Of a stretch of 64,000 nucleotides of DNA, positions 50,075 through 60,683 are shown piece after piece. Below the pieces are notes generated by a model, which made no database searches, had not been told where the DNA came from, and was given only the letters and a program-made list of their open reading frames with translations. Origin of the DNA: Rhodovarius lipocyclicus (lineage in GTDB: Bacteria > Pseudomonadota > Alphaproteobacteria > Acetobacterales > Acetobacteraceae). Every line of letters begins with the position of its first letter. Position 1 is the stretch's first letter. The position numbers and the translations under genes were made by a program. The stretch lies in the NCBI RefSeq assembly GCF_009900765.1, contig NZ_JAAABL010000004.1, forward strand, positions 1 to 64,000, read 5' to 3'.

Positions 50075-50446
50075 ATGGCCGAGATGAAGTATTCCAAGGA
50101 TCACGAATGGCTGCGCCTCGAAGGCGGCGTGGCGACCGTGGGCATCACCGACCACGCGCAGACCGCGCTGGGCGATGTGGTGTTCGTGGAACTGCCCGAG
50201 ACCGGCCGCGTGGTCGAGGCCGGTGAGGCCGTGGCGGTGGTCGAGAGCGTGAAGGCCGCCTCCGACGTCTATGCCCCCATCGCGGGCAAGGTGGTCGCGG
50301 TGAACGAGGCGCTGGTGGACAACCCCGGCACCATCAACACCGAACCCACCGGCGAGGGCTGGTTCTTCAAGATCGAACTGGCGGGCGATCTGCCGGCCGA
50401 CCTGATGGATGAGGCCGCCTATCTGGCCTTCGTCGACACGCTCTGA
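50075..50446 (+). CDS. gcvH: Glycine cleavage system H protein
   Basis: The 123-residue protein has the lipoyl-Lys motif [14 protein letters not shown] (Lys about residue 59) and the flanking [20 protein letters not shown] and PLI-type beta-barrel sequence. It shuttles the aminomethyl group between P, T and L proteins. It lies 14 bp after gcvT with AAGGAG before the ATG, and 20 bp before gcvP. Confidence 0.97.
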   Translation: MAEMKYSKDHEWLRLEGGVATVGITDHAQTALGDVVFVELPETGRVVEAGEAVAVVESVKAASDVYAPIAGKVVAVNEALVDNPGTINTEPTGEGWFFKIELAGDLPADLMDEAAYLAFVDTL

Positions 50447-50466
50447 CCCGGGTGGGAGAAGTTGTG

Positions 50467-53346
<2,880 letters not shown>

Positions 53347-53348
53347 GA

Positions 53349-53365
53349 CGGGGGCGTTGCCCCCG
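53349..53365 (+). terminator. Hairpin after gcvP
   Basis: CGGGGGC (53349-53355), loop GTT, GCCCCCG (53359-53365) lies three bases after the gcvP stop. It is a compact GC stem at the expected place for the operon terminator, though no T tract follows. Confidence 0.5.
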
Positions 53366-53667
53366 GACCCCCACCAAGGGCGCTGCCCTTGGAACCCGGC
53401 AGGAGCCGAAAGGCCCCTGCACCCCATCAGTTTGGCGCTGGTTCCGCCCAGGCGGTTCCCATTGATTTTTTTAATGAAAATGGCGCTCTACTTGGCAAGG
53501 TAAAGCGCCAAACCGATGGGTTCCAAGGGCCTTTCGGCCTTTGGCGGGGAGCCGAGGGGCAGAGCCCCTCGGTCTTTTGCGCCCTTGGGGGCAGAGCCCC
53601 TCGGTCTTTTGCGCCCTTGGGGGCAGAGCCCCTTGCTGGGGGCTCCGGGGGCAAGGCCCCCGGCCTT
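53366..53667. repeat. TTGGCGC repeat element plus tandem 32-bp repeat between convergent genes
   Basis: Core inverted arms ATCAGTTTGGCGCT (53427-53440) and AGCGCCAAACCGAT (53504-53517) enclose an AT-rich centre, with an inner TGGCGC / GCGCCA pair (53481-53486, 53505-53510). The next 59 bases equal 7456-7514. Two exact tandem copies of a 32-bp unit follow (53569-53600, 53601-53632), each holding a short GGGGGCAGAGCCCC stem. No gene is credible here; short frames recur only because the repeat recurs. Confidence 0.8.
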
Positions 53668-54219
53668 CTACCGCCCCAGCAGCCGCGCCACCCAGCTTTT
53701 CACCACCATCCACGCCAGCCGCAGCACGCTGACGCCCCCTGTGGGCGCGGGCGGGGCCACGGCGGCCTCGGCTGGGGCCAGCCGGGCTTCCAGCTTCCGC
53801 ACGAATTCCCCCACCAGGATGTTCGCGGTTTCCTGGATGATGCCGGTGCGTCCGAACTGCGCGATGGCGCCCGAGAGCGTCACGTCGGCATCCACCGCCA
53901 CTTCGGTGCTGCCGGGGGCGGGTTCGGTCAGCGCGAAATCCACCACCATCTTGCTGCGGCTGCCGCCGCGCTTGTCCACGCCCTTGCCCTCGACATGGCC
54001 GGTGCGGGCGGCCGCGTCGAAGGCGACCGCCGCCTCGCCCTCGAAGCTGGCGCCGAAAGGGCCGAGCTTGAGGGAGACCTTGCCGGTATAGACGCCCGGG
54101 GATTTCTCCCCGGTCATCTCGGCGCCGGGCAGGCAGGAGGCCACGGCGGGGATGTCCTGGAAGAAGGCCCAGACATCCCCGATCGGCCGCGCGACGGTGA
54201 AGCGCTGCTCGACCTTCAT
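53668..54219 (-). CDS. CoxG-like SRPBCC family protein
   Basis: The 183-residue protein starts MKVEQRFTVARPIGDVWAFF and has the SRPBCC helix-grip pattern with ASCLPGAEM and KLGPFGASFEGEAAV, the hallmarks of carbon monoxide dehydrogenase subunit G (CoxG) relatives. A C-terminal hydrophobic tail (LRLAWMVVKSWVARLLG) probably anchors it to the membrane. CoxG proteins help assemble or locate molybdenum hydroxylases; a hydroxylase is encoded 3 kb away. The ATG overlaps the upstream cyclase stop (ATGA). Confidence 0.87.
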   Translation of the reverse strand: MKVEQRFTVARPIGDVWAFFQDIPAVASCLPGAEMTGEKSPGVYTGKVSLKLGPFGASFEGEAAVAFDAAARTGHVEGKGVDKRGGSRSKMVVDFALTEPAPGSTEVAVDADVTLSGAIAQFGRTGIIQETANILVGEFVRKLEARLAPAEAAVAPPAPTGGVSVLRLAWMVVKSWVARLLGR

Positions 54220-55076
54220 CCCTGGCGGCCGCTGCGCCCGAAGATGGCCTTGGCGACATTGCCCACGGCTTCCACCTGCTCGCCCGCATCCTCGATGCAC
54301 AGGATGCGGCAGGGCGAGGCTTCCAGCCCTTCATAGCGCCAGGGGAAGGCACCGATGATGCAGCGCTTGTTCAGCATCATCTCGATATCCCCGCCGATGT
54401 TCTCGGCGTGGATCAGCCCTTCCTGGAAGGCGATGGAGTGGAAGGGGAACACGTCGTCGCGCACGATGCGGCCGGACTTGTTGTGCTTGTACTCGAAGGT
54501 GCCGAAATATTCGGAGCAGCTCATGCCCACCTTCGCCTCGAACTGCGCCGCCAGGTCGGGGCGCATGTAGCGGATGGAGGTGTTCATGGAGTGGTCGCAG
54601 GAACCCGTGTCCATGCCGAACCACTTGATCTTCTTCTTCAGCATCCAGTCCAGCATGGCCATGCCGGGGCCGGGGTGCATGCAGAAGTAGCGCACCAGGT
54701 CCTGCTGCGGCTGCCCTTCCCAATAGCGGTGCCAGCCAGTGTGCAGGATCAGGATGTCGCCTTCCTTGATCTCGACCGGGGCGTTTTCCAGCATCTCGGG
54801 CGTGATCAGGGCCCAGTCGTCCATGTACTGGCTGATATCCACCACGGCGCCGGCGCCGACCAGGAAATCCATCGGGTAGCTGGCCATGTCGCCCATGCCG
54901 TCGGTGCCGTGCATGGCGCCGTCGATATGGGTGCCGCAATGCAGCGCCATGTCCACGCGCTGGGCGACGATGCGCTTCGTCTGCAGGTTCTGCGCGTAGT
55001 ACATCTTGTTCTCGGCATACCCCACCCAGCCGGGGGTGTGCACGTTCATCAGATGCGTCAGGTCGGTGATTTTCAT
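54216..55076 (-). CDS. Cyclase family protein (kynurenine formamidase-like metal hydrolase)
   Basis: The 286-residue protein contains the family metal motif HCGTHIDGAMHGTDG (about residue 47) and MYYAQNLQTKRIVAQRV before it. Relatives include bacterial kynurenine formamidase and isatin hydrolase, which open amide rings or cleave formamides. Its coupling with a CoxG-like protein suggests a role in degradation of an N-containing or cyclic compound hydroxylated by the nearby molybdoenzyme. GGAGG precedes the ATG at 55076. The length is somewhat greater than KynB (~210). Confidence 0.87.
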   Translation of the reverse strand: MKITDLTHLMNVHTPGWVGYAENKMYYAQNLQTKRIVAQRVDMALHCGTHIDGAMHGTDGMGDMASYPMDFLVGAGAVVDISQYMDDWALITPEMLENAPVEIKEGDILILHTGWHRYWEGQPQQDLVRYFCMHPGPGMAMLDWMLKKKIKWFGMDTGSCDHSMNTSIRYMRPDLAAQFEAKVGMSCSEYFGTFEYKHNKSGRIVRDDVFPFHSIAFQEGLIHAENIGGDIEMMLNKRCIIGAFPWRYEGLEASPCRILCIEDAGEQVEAVGNVAKAIFGRSGRQG

Positions 55077-55156
55077 GAATGGCCTCCGGGGCTGCTTGGG
55101 CATGCGGCGGTTGAGGGATGGTGGTGGATTTTTCGAACTGGGCAGGAAGACGAGCA

Positions 55157-55179
55157 GCCCCGATGTGGTTCATCGGGGC
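55157..55179 (-). terminator. Hairpin between cupin and cyclase genes
   Basis: A perfect 9-bp stem GCCCCGATG (55157-55165) / CATCGGGGC (55171-55179) with loop TGGTT lies in the 173-bp gap. It may terminate the cupin transcript or reduce read-through to the cyclase. No gene is seen in the gap. Confidence 0.45.
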
Positions 55180-55249
55180 AAGCGGCTGACGCACCCAGGG
55201 CGGAAAAGCCGCCGCCAGACCCGACCGGCCGCATGCCCATGCAGCCCCG

Positions 55250-55630
55250 CTAATCCTTCAGGATGCCAGCGGCGCGCAGCAGGCCCTTGTCGGCGGGGCA
55301 CGGCCCGCCGACGCTGACCGTGCCCACGCCCTTGTCGGCGTAAACGGCATGCTTGCGGCCCACCGGCACATGAATGGCCTGGCCCGCGCGGAACGGCAGT
55401 TCGGTGCCGCGGTCGTGGTCGCGCACCGTGCCCTCGCCCTCGAGGATGAAGATGGTGTCCTCGGATTCGGCGTGGATGTGGGGCACGTTGGCCTCGCCGG
55501 CCTCCATGACCACGTAGTTCATGTTGGCGGTCTCGGCGCCCTCGCCCAGCCAGATCACGAAGCGCGCGTCCTTGGAGATCAGGGGCAGGCGCATGCTGGG
55601 CGTGTCGCGGTGGAAGATCTTGATCGCCAT
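55250..55630 (-). CDS. Cupin domain protein
   Basis: The 126-residue single-domain cupin has metal-site motif 1, VPHIHAESEDTIFILEGEG (His, His, Glu), and motif 2, GQAIHVPVGRKHAVYA. Such proteins can be dioxygenases, isomerases or sensors; the substrate is unknown. It starts 2 bp after the other cupin gene, so the two are probably one transcript. Both belong to the leftward arm of the catabolic block. Confidence 0.85.
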   Translation of the reverse strand: MAIKIFHRDTPSMRLPLISKDARFVIWLGEGAETANMNYVVMEAGEANVPHIHAESEDTIFILEGEGTVRDHDRGTELPFRAGQAIHVPVGRKHAVYADKGVGTVSVGGPCPADKGLLRAAGILKD

Positions 55631-55632
55631 GG

Positions 55633-56037
55633 TCAGGCCGCCTTCGTCAGATGCGCATACAGGGCGGGGTCATGCGGAGAGGGGCCGCCGAGCAGCTCCA
55701 TCCCCTCCTCCCCGGCGGTGAAGGCATAGGCGGTGCCGGGCTCGACGAGGATCATGGAGCCGGTGATCAGCGGGTCGGTGCTGCCGGCATCGGGGTCGGT
55801 CACGGTGCCGGCGCCGGATTTGACGAAATACACGGCCTCACCCGGGTGGCGCTGGGTCACGGTGCGGCCGCCAGCCTCCAGCAGGAAGTGGTGCATGGAG
55901 CGCAGCGTGGCGCCGGTACCCGGCCAGACCAGGGCGACGGCACGCCCGCCCGCTCCCTGCCCTGCCTCGATCAGCGGCAGTTCGGGGCAATCCGCATCCA
56001 GCGTGATCACACGCACCTCGTCCGCGTCGGCTGTCAT
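55633..56037 (-). CDS. Cupin domain protein
   Basis: The 134-residue protein begins MTADADEVRVITLDAD and has a cupin barrel: SMHHFLLEAGGRTVTQRHPGE near residue 50, and ITGSMILVEPGTAYAFTAGEEG near residue 100. The metal ligands are less complete than in its neighbour, so it may bind a ligand without iron. It is the promoter-proximal gene of the leftward arm, facing the XRE-cupin regulator across a 295-bp gap. Confidence 0.82.
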   Translation of the reverse strand: MTADADEVRVITLDADCPELPLIEAGQGAGGRAVALVWPGTGATLRSMHHFLLEAGGRTVTQRHPGEAVYFVKSGAGTVTDPDAGSTDPLITGSMILVEPGTAYAFTAGEEGMELLGGPSPHDPALYAHLTKAA

Positions 56038-56332
56038 GCCATTCCTGTCCTTTGCCAATGCTGTGCGATCCGGTCCTATGAAGGGGCGGGTGCTTGAGTA
56101 GCACTGAAAACCTAGCTTTTGAACATGAGTGAAGCAAGACATCAATTGGACTGAAATTCATGCACGGCAACCCACAGGCCCGGGACGTTCCGTCAAGGAG
56201 TTCCGGCACTTGATGCTCGCCCTGGCGGCACCTCCTCGGCTATGGCATGGGAAAGCCCAGGGCGGGTTCCCGCCCGGCTTGAGCCTGCATGAAGCCCCGA
56301 AATCCTGGCCGGGGCCCGGAGAGGGGGTTGCT
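56038..56332. promoter_or_regulatory. Divergent control region between the cupin pair and the XRE-cupin regulator
   Basis: The 295-bp gap has a relatively AT-rich stretch at 56096-56165 and a GC-rich part next to the regulator. It is the likely site of divergent promoters and operator. I could not identify a convincing dyad or a gene; one long in-frame extension of the regulator lacks coding character. Confidence 0.4.
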
Positions 56333-56923
56333 GTGGAGCAGTTCGACGAACAGCGCGTGATGGAAAAGACCGCCGGCGTGCTGTCCACCATCGGCCACAA
56401 CATCCGCCAGCTGCGCACGGAAAAGGGGCTGACGCTGCAAAGCCTGGCCGAGCGCACGGGCCTCAGCCCCTCCATGCTGTCGCTGCTGGAACGCGGCAAG
56501 ACCGGCCCCTCGATCGGCACGCTGGTGGTCATCGCCTCCGCCCTCGGCGCGCAGATGAGCGAGCTGATGGACCGCTCCAGCGTGCCGGAGGAGGACATCG
56601 TCTCCCGCGCCGCGGAGCAGCAGGTGATCGAGACCGAGCCCGGCGTGCGCCGGCGCATCATGAAGCAGGACCGGCTGCGGGGGCTGGAAGTGGCGCTGAA
56701 CGAGTATGAGCCCGGCACCAGCAACGCCCCCAGCCCCGCCGGGCATGAGGGGTATGAATACGGCATCGTGCTGGATGGCAGCCTGGAGGTGGTGGTGAAC
56801 GACCGCACCCATGTGCTGAACCCGGGCGACATCATCTCCTACCCCTCCCCGCACCCGCACCGCTTCACCAACACCGGCACGCGGCTGGCCCGCACCATCT
56901 GGATCAATCTGCGCAAGGCGTGA
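56333..56923 (+). CDS. XRE-cupin transcriptional regulator
   Basis: The 196-residue protein has an N-terminal helix-turn-helix (IGHNIRQLRTEKGLTLQSLAERTGLSPSMLSLLERGKTGPSIGTL, read in parts from about residue 22 to 65) and a C-terminal cupin (HEGYEYGIVLDGSLEVVV, NPGDIISYPSPHPHRFTNTG). Such regulators sense small molecules in the cupin barrel. The GTG start follows GAGGGGG. It sits between the leftward cupin/cyclase genes and the rightward molybdenum hydroxylase, so it is the obvious candidate controller of both. Confidence 0.9.
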   Translation: MEQFDEQRVMEKTAGVLSTIGHNIRQLRTEKGLTLQSLAERTGLSPSMLSLLERGKTGPSIGTLVVIASALGAQMSELMDRSSVPEEDIVSRAAEQQVIETEPGVRRRIMKQDRLRGLEVALNEYEPGTSNAPSPAGHEGYEYGIVLDGSLEVVVNDRTHVLNPGDIISYPSPHPHRFTNTGTRLARTIWINLRKA

Positions 56924-57001
56924 TCGGCGCGCGACAGGGCTTGCGGCAGGGAAAATTTTTAACAATACTAAAAAACGTCTAGTGACACTGAAGGGGTTTC
57001 C

Positions 57002-57856
57002 ATGAAGCCAGCCGCCTTCGCCTATCACCGCCCCGAAAGCCGCGCCCAGGCGCTGGCCCTGCTCGCCGAGCACGGGGATGAGGCGAAAATCATCTCGGGC
57101 GGGCAATCGCTCGTGCCCGCGATGAACTTCCGGCTGGCCCGCCCGCCCATCCTCATCGACATCAACGCCATCCCCGGCATGGACGACATCCGCGAGGAAG
57201 GCGGCACGCTCGTCATCGGCGCCCGCTGCCGCCACGCCCACTTCGAGAAGCCGGTCTCCAGCGCGCCTATCGGCCTGCTGCTGAGCCGGGTGGCGGCGAA
57301 CATCGCCCACACCCCCATCCGCAGCCGGGGCAGTTTCGGCGGCAGCCTCTCCCACGCCGATCCGGCCAGCGAATGGTGCTGCGTCGCGCGGGGGCTGGAG
57401 GCGGAGCTGGTGGCCGAATCCACCACCGGCCGCCGCACCATCCCCGCCGCCGCGTTCTTCCAGACCATCTTCACCACCGCGCTGCGCCCCGATGAGCTGC
57501 TGACCGAGATCCGCCTGCCGCTGTTCGGCCCCGGCTGGCATTGCGGTTTTGCGGAATACGCCCGCCGCGCGGGGGATTTCGCGCTGGCCATGGCGGTGGT
57601 GGCCTGCCGGGTCGAGGGCGGGGTGATCCGCGAGGCGCGGGTGGGGCTGGGCGGCATCGCCTCCACCCCCGTCACCTCGCCTGAAGCTGTCGCGGTGCTG
57701 CTGGGCCAGGCGCCCTCCCCCGCTTTGTTCCTGGCCGCCGGCCAGGCGGGGGCAGACGCCACCAGCCCGGATGGGGACATCCACGCCAGCGGCGAATACC
57801 GCCAGGACCTGGTGCGCGCGATGATCCGCCGCGCGCTGACGCAGGCCTTCGCGTGA
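57002..57856 (+). CDS. Molybdenum hydroxylase FAD-binding (medium) subunit
   Basis: The 284-residue protein has GGQSLVPAMNFRLARP and NIAHTPIRSRGSFGGSLSHADP, the two FAD-contact motifs of CoxM/xanthine dehydrogenase medium subunits. It carries electrons from the [2Fe-2S] small subunit to an acceptor. It is first in the medium-large-small-large order. The upstream gap (56924-57001) contains an AT-rich segment (56955-56985) that probably holds the promoter. The stop overlaps the next start. Confidence 0.93.
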   Translation: MKPAAFAYHRPESRAQALALLAEHGDEAKIISGGQSLVPAMNFRLARPPILIDINAIPGMDDIREEGGTLVIGARCRHAHFEKPVSSAPIGLLLSRVAANIAHTPIRSRGSFGGSLSHADPASEWCCVARGLEAELVAESTTGRRTIPAAAFFQTIFTTALRPDELLTEIRLPLFGPGWHCGFAEYARRAGDFALAMAVVACRVEGGVIREARVGLGGIASTPVTSPEAVAVLLGQAPSPALFLAAGQAGADATSPDGDIHASGEYRQDLVRAMIRRALTQAFA

Positions 57857-60186
57857 TGGATGCCCCGCTCACCTGGATCGGGCGCAACATCCCGCGCCTG
57901 GAAGACCCCGCCCTGGTGCGCGGCGAGGGCCGCTTCGTGGCCGATATCGCGGTGGGCTCGCGCGCCGTGGTGTTCCTGCGCAGCCCGGTCGCGGCCGGCG
58001 TCATCAAGGCCATCGAGAAGCCGGAACTGCCCCCCGGCGCGCTGATCATCACCGGCGAGGACGTGGCGACGCTGAAGCCCATCGTGCCGCGCCTGGCCCG
58101 CTTCAACTACGTGCCGATCGAGCAGCCCATCCTGCCGCGCACGCGCGTGCATTATGTGGGCCAGCCGGTCGCCGCCATCGTCGCCGCCACCCAGCGCGAG
58201 GCGGAGGACATCGCCGACCAGATCTTCCTGGATATCGAGCCCGAGGAAGCGGTGGTGGACCTCGACCTCGCGGCCGCCCCGGGCGCGCCCATCGTCCACC
58301 CCATGGCGCCGACCAACACCATCGTGGAGGGGCGCATCCGCACCCCGGGGCTGGAGGCGGCCTTCGCCGGCGCCACGGTGGTGGAGCTCGACATCCGCTC
58401 CCGCCGGCAGAACGCCTCGCCGATGGAAACCCGTGGCGGGCATGCGGCCTATGACCGCGCCTCCGGCCGGGTCAGCCTGCATGCCTCGGTGCAGATGCCG
58501 CACATGCTGCGCACCGGCATCACCGACTGCATCGGCATGCCGGAGGCCGATCTGCGCGTGGTCGCCCCCGATGTGGGCGGCGGCTTCGGGCAGAAAATGT
58601 CGCTGTTCCCCGAATACGTGCTGCTGGTGTGGCTGGCGCGGCGATACCGCTCCACCTTCGCCTGGATCGAGGACCGGCGTGAGAACCTCATCGCCTCCGC
58701 CCATTCGCGCGACCAGCACCACAAGGTGCGGGCCGCCTTCGACGATCAGGGCGTGATGCGCGGGCTGGATGTGGAGATCCTGGCCAATATCGGCGCCTTC
58801 TCCTGCTATCCCACCACCTGCGGGGTGGAGCCGCTGATGGCGCTGGCCGAATATGCCGGCCCCTACAAGGTGGCCGAATACGGCGCCCATGCGCGCGGCA
58901 TCACCACCAACACCGCCGTGATGGCGCCCTATCGCGGCGTGTCGCGGCCCGTCATCAGCTTCGCGCTGGAACGGCTGATGGAGGTGGCGGCCAAGCGCCT
59001 CGGCCTCGACCCCATCGAGCTGCGCCGGCGCAACCTGGTCACGCAATTCCCGCACCGCACGCCGACCAACATGATGTTGGATGAGGCGAGCTATCTGGAA
59101 ACCATGGAAAAGGCGGTGGAGGTGGCCGGCCTGCCCGCCTTCCGCGCCGAGCAGGCGGCCGCCCACGCCCAGGGGCGGTATCTCGGCATCGGTTTTTCCG
59201 TGATCAATGAGCGCACGGGCTATGGCACCCCCGCCTTCGCCGCGCGCAGCATGGAAATCACGCCCGGCTATGAGCGCGTCGAGATCTGCATGACGCCCTC
59301 GGGCGAGGTGGAGGCGCGGATCGGCGCCTCCCCGCACGGCCAGGGGCTGCGCACGGCCCTGGCCCAGATCATCGCGGAGGAAACCGGCGTGGATGTCGCG
59401 CGCATCCGCATCATCCATGGCGACACCGACCGCACGCCCTATGGCTGGGGAACCTTCGCCAGCCGCTCACTGGTGATCTCGGGCGGGGCGAGCAAGCTGG
59501 CCGCCGCCAAGCTGGCCGTGAAGCTGAAGCGTGCCGCCGCCGTGCTGCTGCAGGGCGAGGAAAGCCAGGTGCGGCTGGAAGGCGGCATGGCGCTGCTGCC
59601 CGGCGGCGCCTCCATCAGCCTCGATGCCATCGCGCGCACCGTCTATCATTCGGCCGGGCCGATCAGCGAGAAGATCGGCTACGACCTGAACGAGGCCGCG
59701 ACCTATGACCCGGAGGGCACCTTCTCCAACGCCTGCCATGTGGCGGTGGTGGAGGTGGACACCGAGACCGGCGGCACGAAGATCCTGCGCTACATCGTGG
59801 TCGAGGATGCCGGGCGGCTGATCAACCCGATGATCGTGGATGGCCAGGTGCAGGGCGGCGTCGCCCAGGGCATCGGCAACGCCCTGCTGGAGGAGATCAT
59901 CTATGACGCCGACGGCAATATCCTGACCGGCAGCTTCGCGGATTTCATCCCGCCCACCATGGCCGAGATCCCGCCGATCGAGGTGCACCACCTGGCCACC
60001 CTGACCGGGGCCAGCGTGCTGGAGGCCAAGGGCGTCGGCGAGGGTGGCGCCATCGCCGCCCCCGCCGCCGTCATCAACGCCATCTGCGACGCGCTGGAAC
60101 CCTTCGGCATCCAGCTGTTCGACATGCCCGCGACCCCGCAGCGCGTCCGCGCCGCGATCCGGACGGCAGAGGAGACATCGCCATGA
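57856..60186 (+). CDS. Molybdenum hydroxylase molybdopterin-binding (large) subunit, first copy
   Basis: The protein has about 776 residues with VGGGFGQKMSLFPEYVLLV for molybdopterin binding, APYRGVSRPVISFALER, and the catalytic-Glu motif AKGVGEGGAIAAPAA near the C-terminus. This is the xanthine dehydrogenase/CoxL family; it lacks the AYXCSFR active-site loop of CO dehydrogenase, so it is a hydroxylase of an organic substrate. ATG 57856 overlaps the medium-subunit stop (TGATG); GTG 57853 is an alternative. The end overlaps the small subunit (ATGA). Confidence 0.93.
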   Translation: MDAPLTWIGRNIPRLEDPALVRGEGRFVADIAVGSRAVVFLRSPVAAGVIKAIEKPELPPGALIITGEDVATLKPIVPRLARFNYVPIEQPILPRTRVHYVGQPVAAIVAATQREAEDIADQIFLDIEPEEAVVDLDLAAAPGAPIVHPMAPTNTIVEGRIRTPGLEAAFAGATVVELDIRSRRQNASPMETRGGHAAYDRASGRVSLHASVQMPHMLRTGITDCIGMPEADLRVVAPDVGGGFGQKMSLFPEYVLLVWLARRYRSTFAWIEDRRENLIASAHSRDQHHKVRAAFDDQGVMRGLDVEILANIGAFSCYPTTCGVEPLMALAEYAGPYKVAEYGAHARGITTNTAVMAPYRGVSRPVISFALERLMEVAAKRLGLDPIELRRRNLVTQFPHRTPTNMMLDEASYLETMEKAVEVAGLPAFRAEQAAAHAQGRYLGIGFSVINERTGYGTPAFAARSMEITPGYERVEICMTPSGEVEARIGASPHGQGLRTALAQIIAEETGVDVARIRIIHGDTDRTPYGWGTFASRSLVISGGASKLAAAKLAVKLKRAAAVLLQGEESQVRLEGGMALLPGGASISLDAIARTVYHSAGPISEKIGYDLNEAATYDPEGTFSNACHVAVVEVDTETGGTKILRYIVVEDAGRLINPMIVDGQVQGGVAQGIGNALLEEIIYDADGNILTGSFADFIPPTMAEIPPIEVHHLATLTGASVLEAKGVGEGGAIAAPAAVINAICDALEPFGIQLFDMPATPQRVRAAIRTAEETSP

Positions 60187-60683
60187 GCGAGCCCAAGACC
60201 ACGGTGCGCTGCACCGTGAATGGCCAGGCCGTGCAGGCCGATGTGGTGCCGCGCATGTCCCTGGCCGACATGCTGCGGGAGGAAGCGGGGCTGACCGGCA
60301 CCCATCTGGGTTGCGAGCACGGCGTGTGCGGGGCCTGCACCATCATCGTGAACGGCGCGCCCGTGCGCTCCTGCCTGATGTTCGCCGTCCAGGCGGAAGG
60401 GGCGGAGGTCCGCACCGTGGAGGGGCTGGCCGATGGCGAGACCCTCAGCCCGCTGCAACGGGCGTTCTGGGAGAAGCACGGGCTGCAATGCGGCTTCTGC
60501 ACCCCGGGCTTCCTGATGCTGGCGACCTGGATGCTGGAACAGCCGGAACCGGTGACGGAGGAGCGGCTGCGCCATGTCCTCTCCTCCAACCTGTGCCGCT
60601 GCACGGGCTACACCAACATCGTGCGCGCCGTGACGGCGGCGGCCAAGGAGATGGGCAAATGGGCGGAATCGGCCGCAGCGTAA
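60183..60683 (+). CDS. Molybdenum hydroxylase [2Fe-2S] (small) subunit
   Basis: The 166-residue protein has the plant-type cluster GCEHGVCGACT and the second cluster motif CGFCTPGF...CRCTGYTNI, as in CoxS/NdhS/XdhA small subunits. It passes electrons from molybdopterin to FAD. It overlaps the first large subunit by 4 bp and the second large subunit by 25 bp. Confidence 0.95.
   Translation: MSEPKTTVRCTVNGQAVQADVVPRMSLADMLREEAGLTGTHLGCEHGVCGACTIIVNGAPVRSCLMFAVQAEGAEVRTVEGLADGETLSPLQRAFWEKHGLQCGFCTPGFLMLATWMLEQPEPVTEERLRHVLSSNLCRCTGYTNIVRAVTAAAKEMGKWAESAAA

Noticed and set aside
57856-60683. Carbon monoxide dehydrogenase (coxL) identity for the first large subunit
   Set aside because: The characteristic AYXCSFR active-site loop is absent; APYRGVSRP is found instead, so only the general hydroxylase family is supported.
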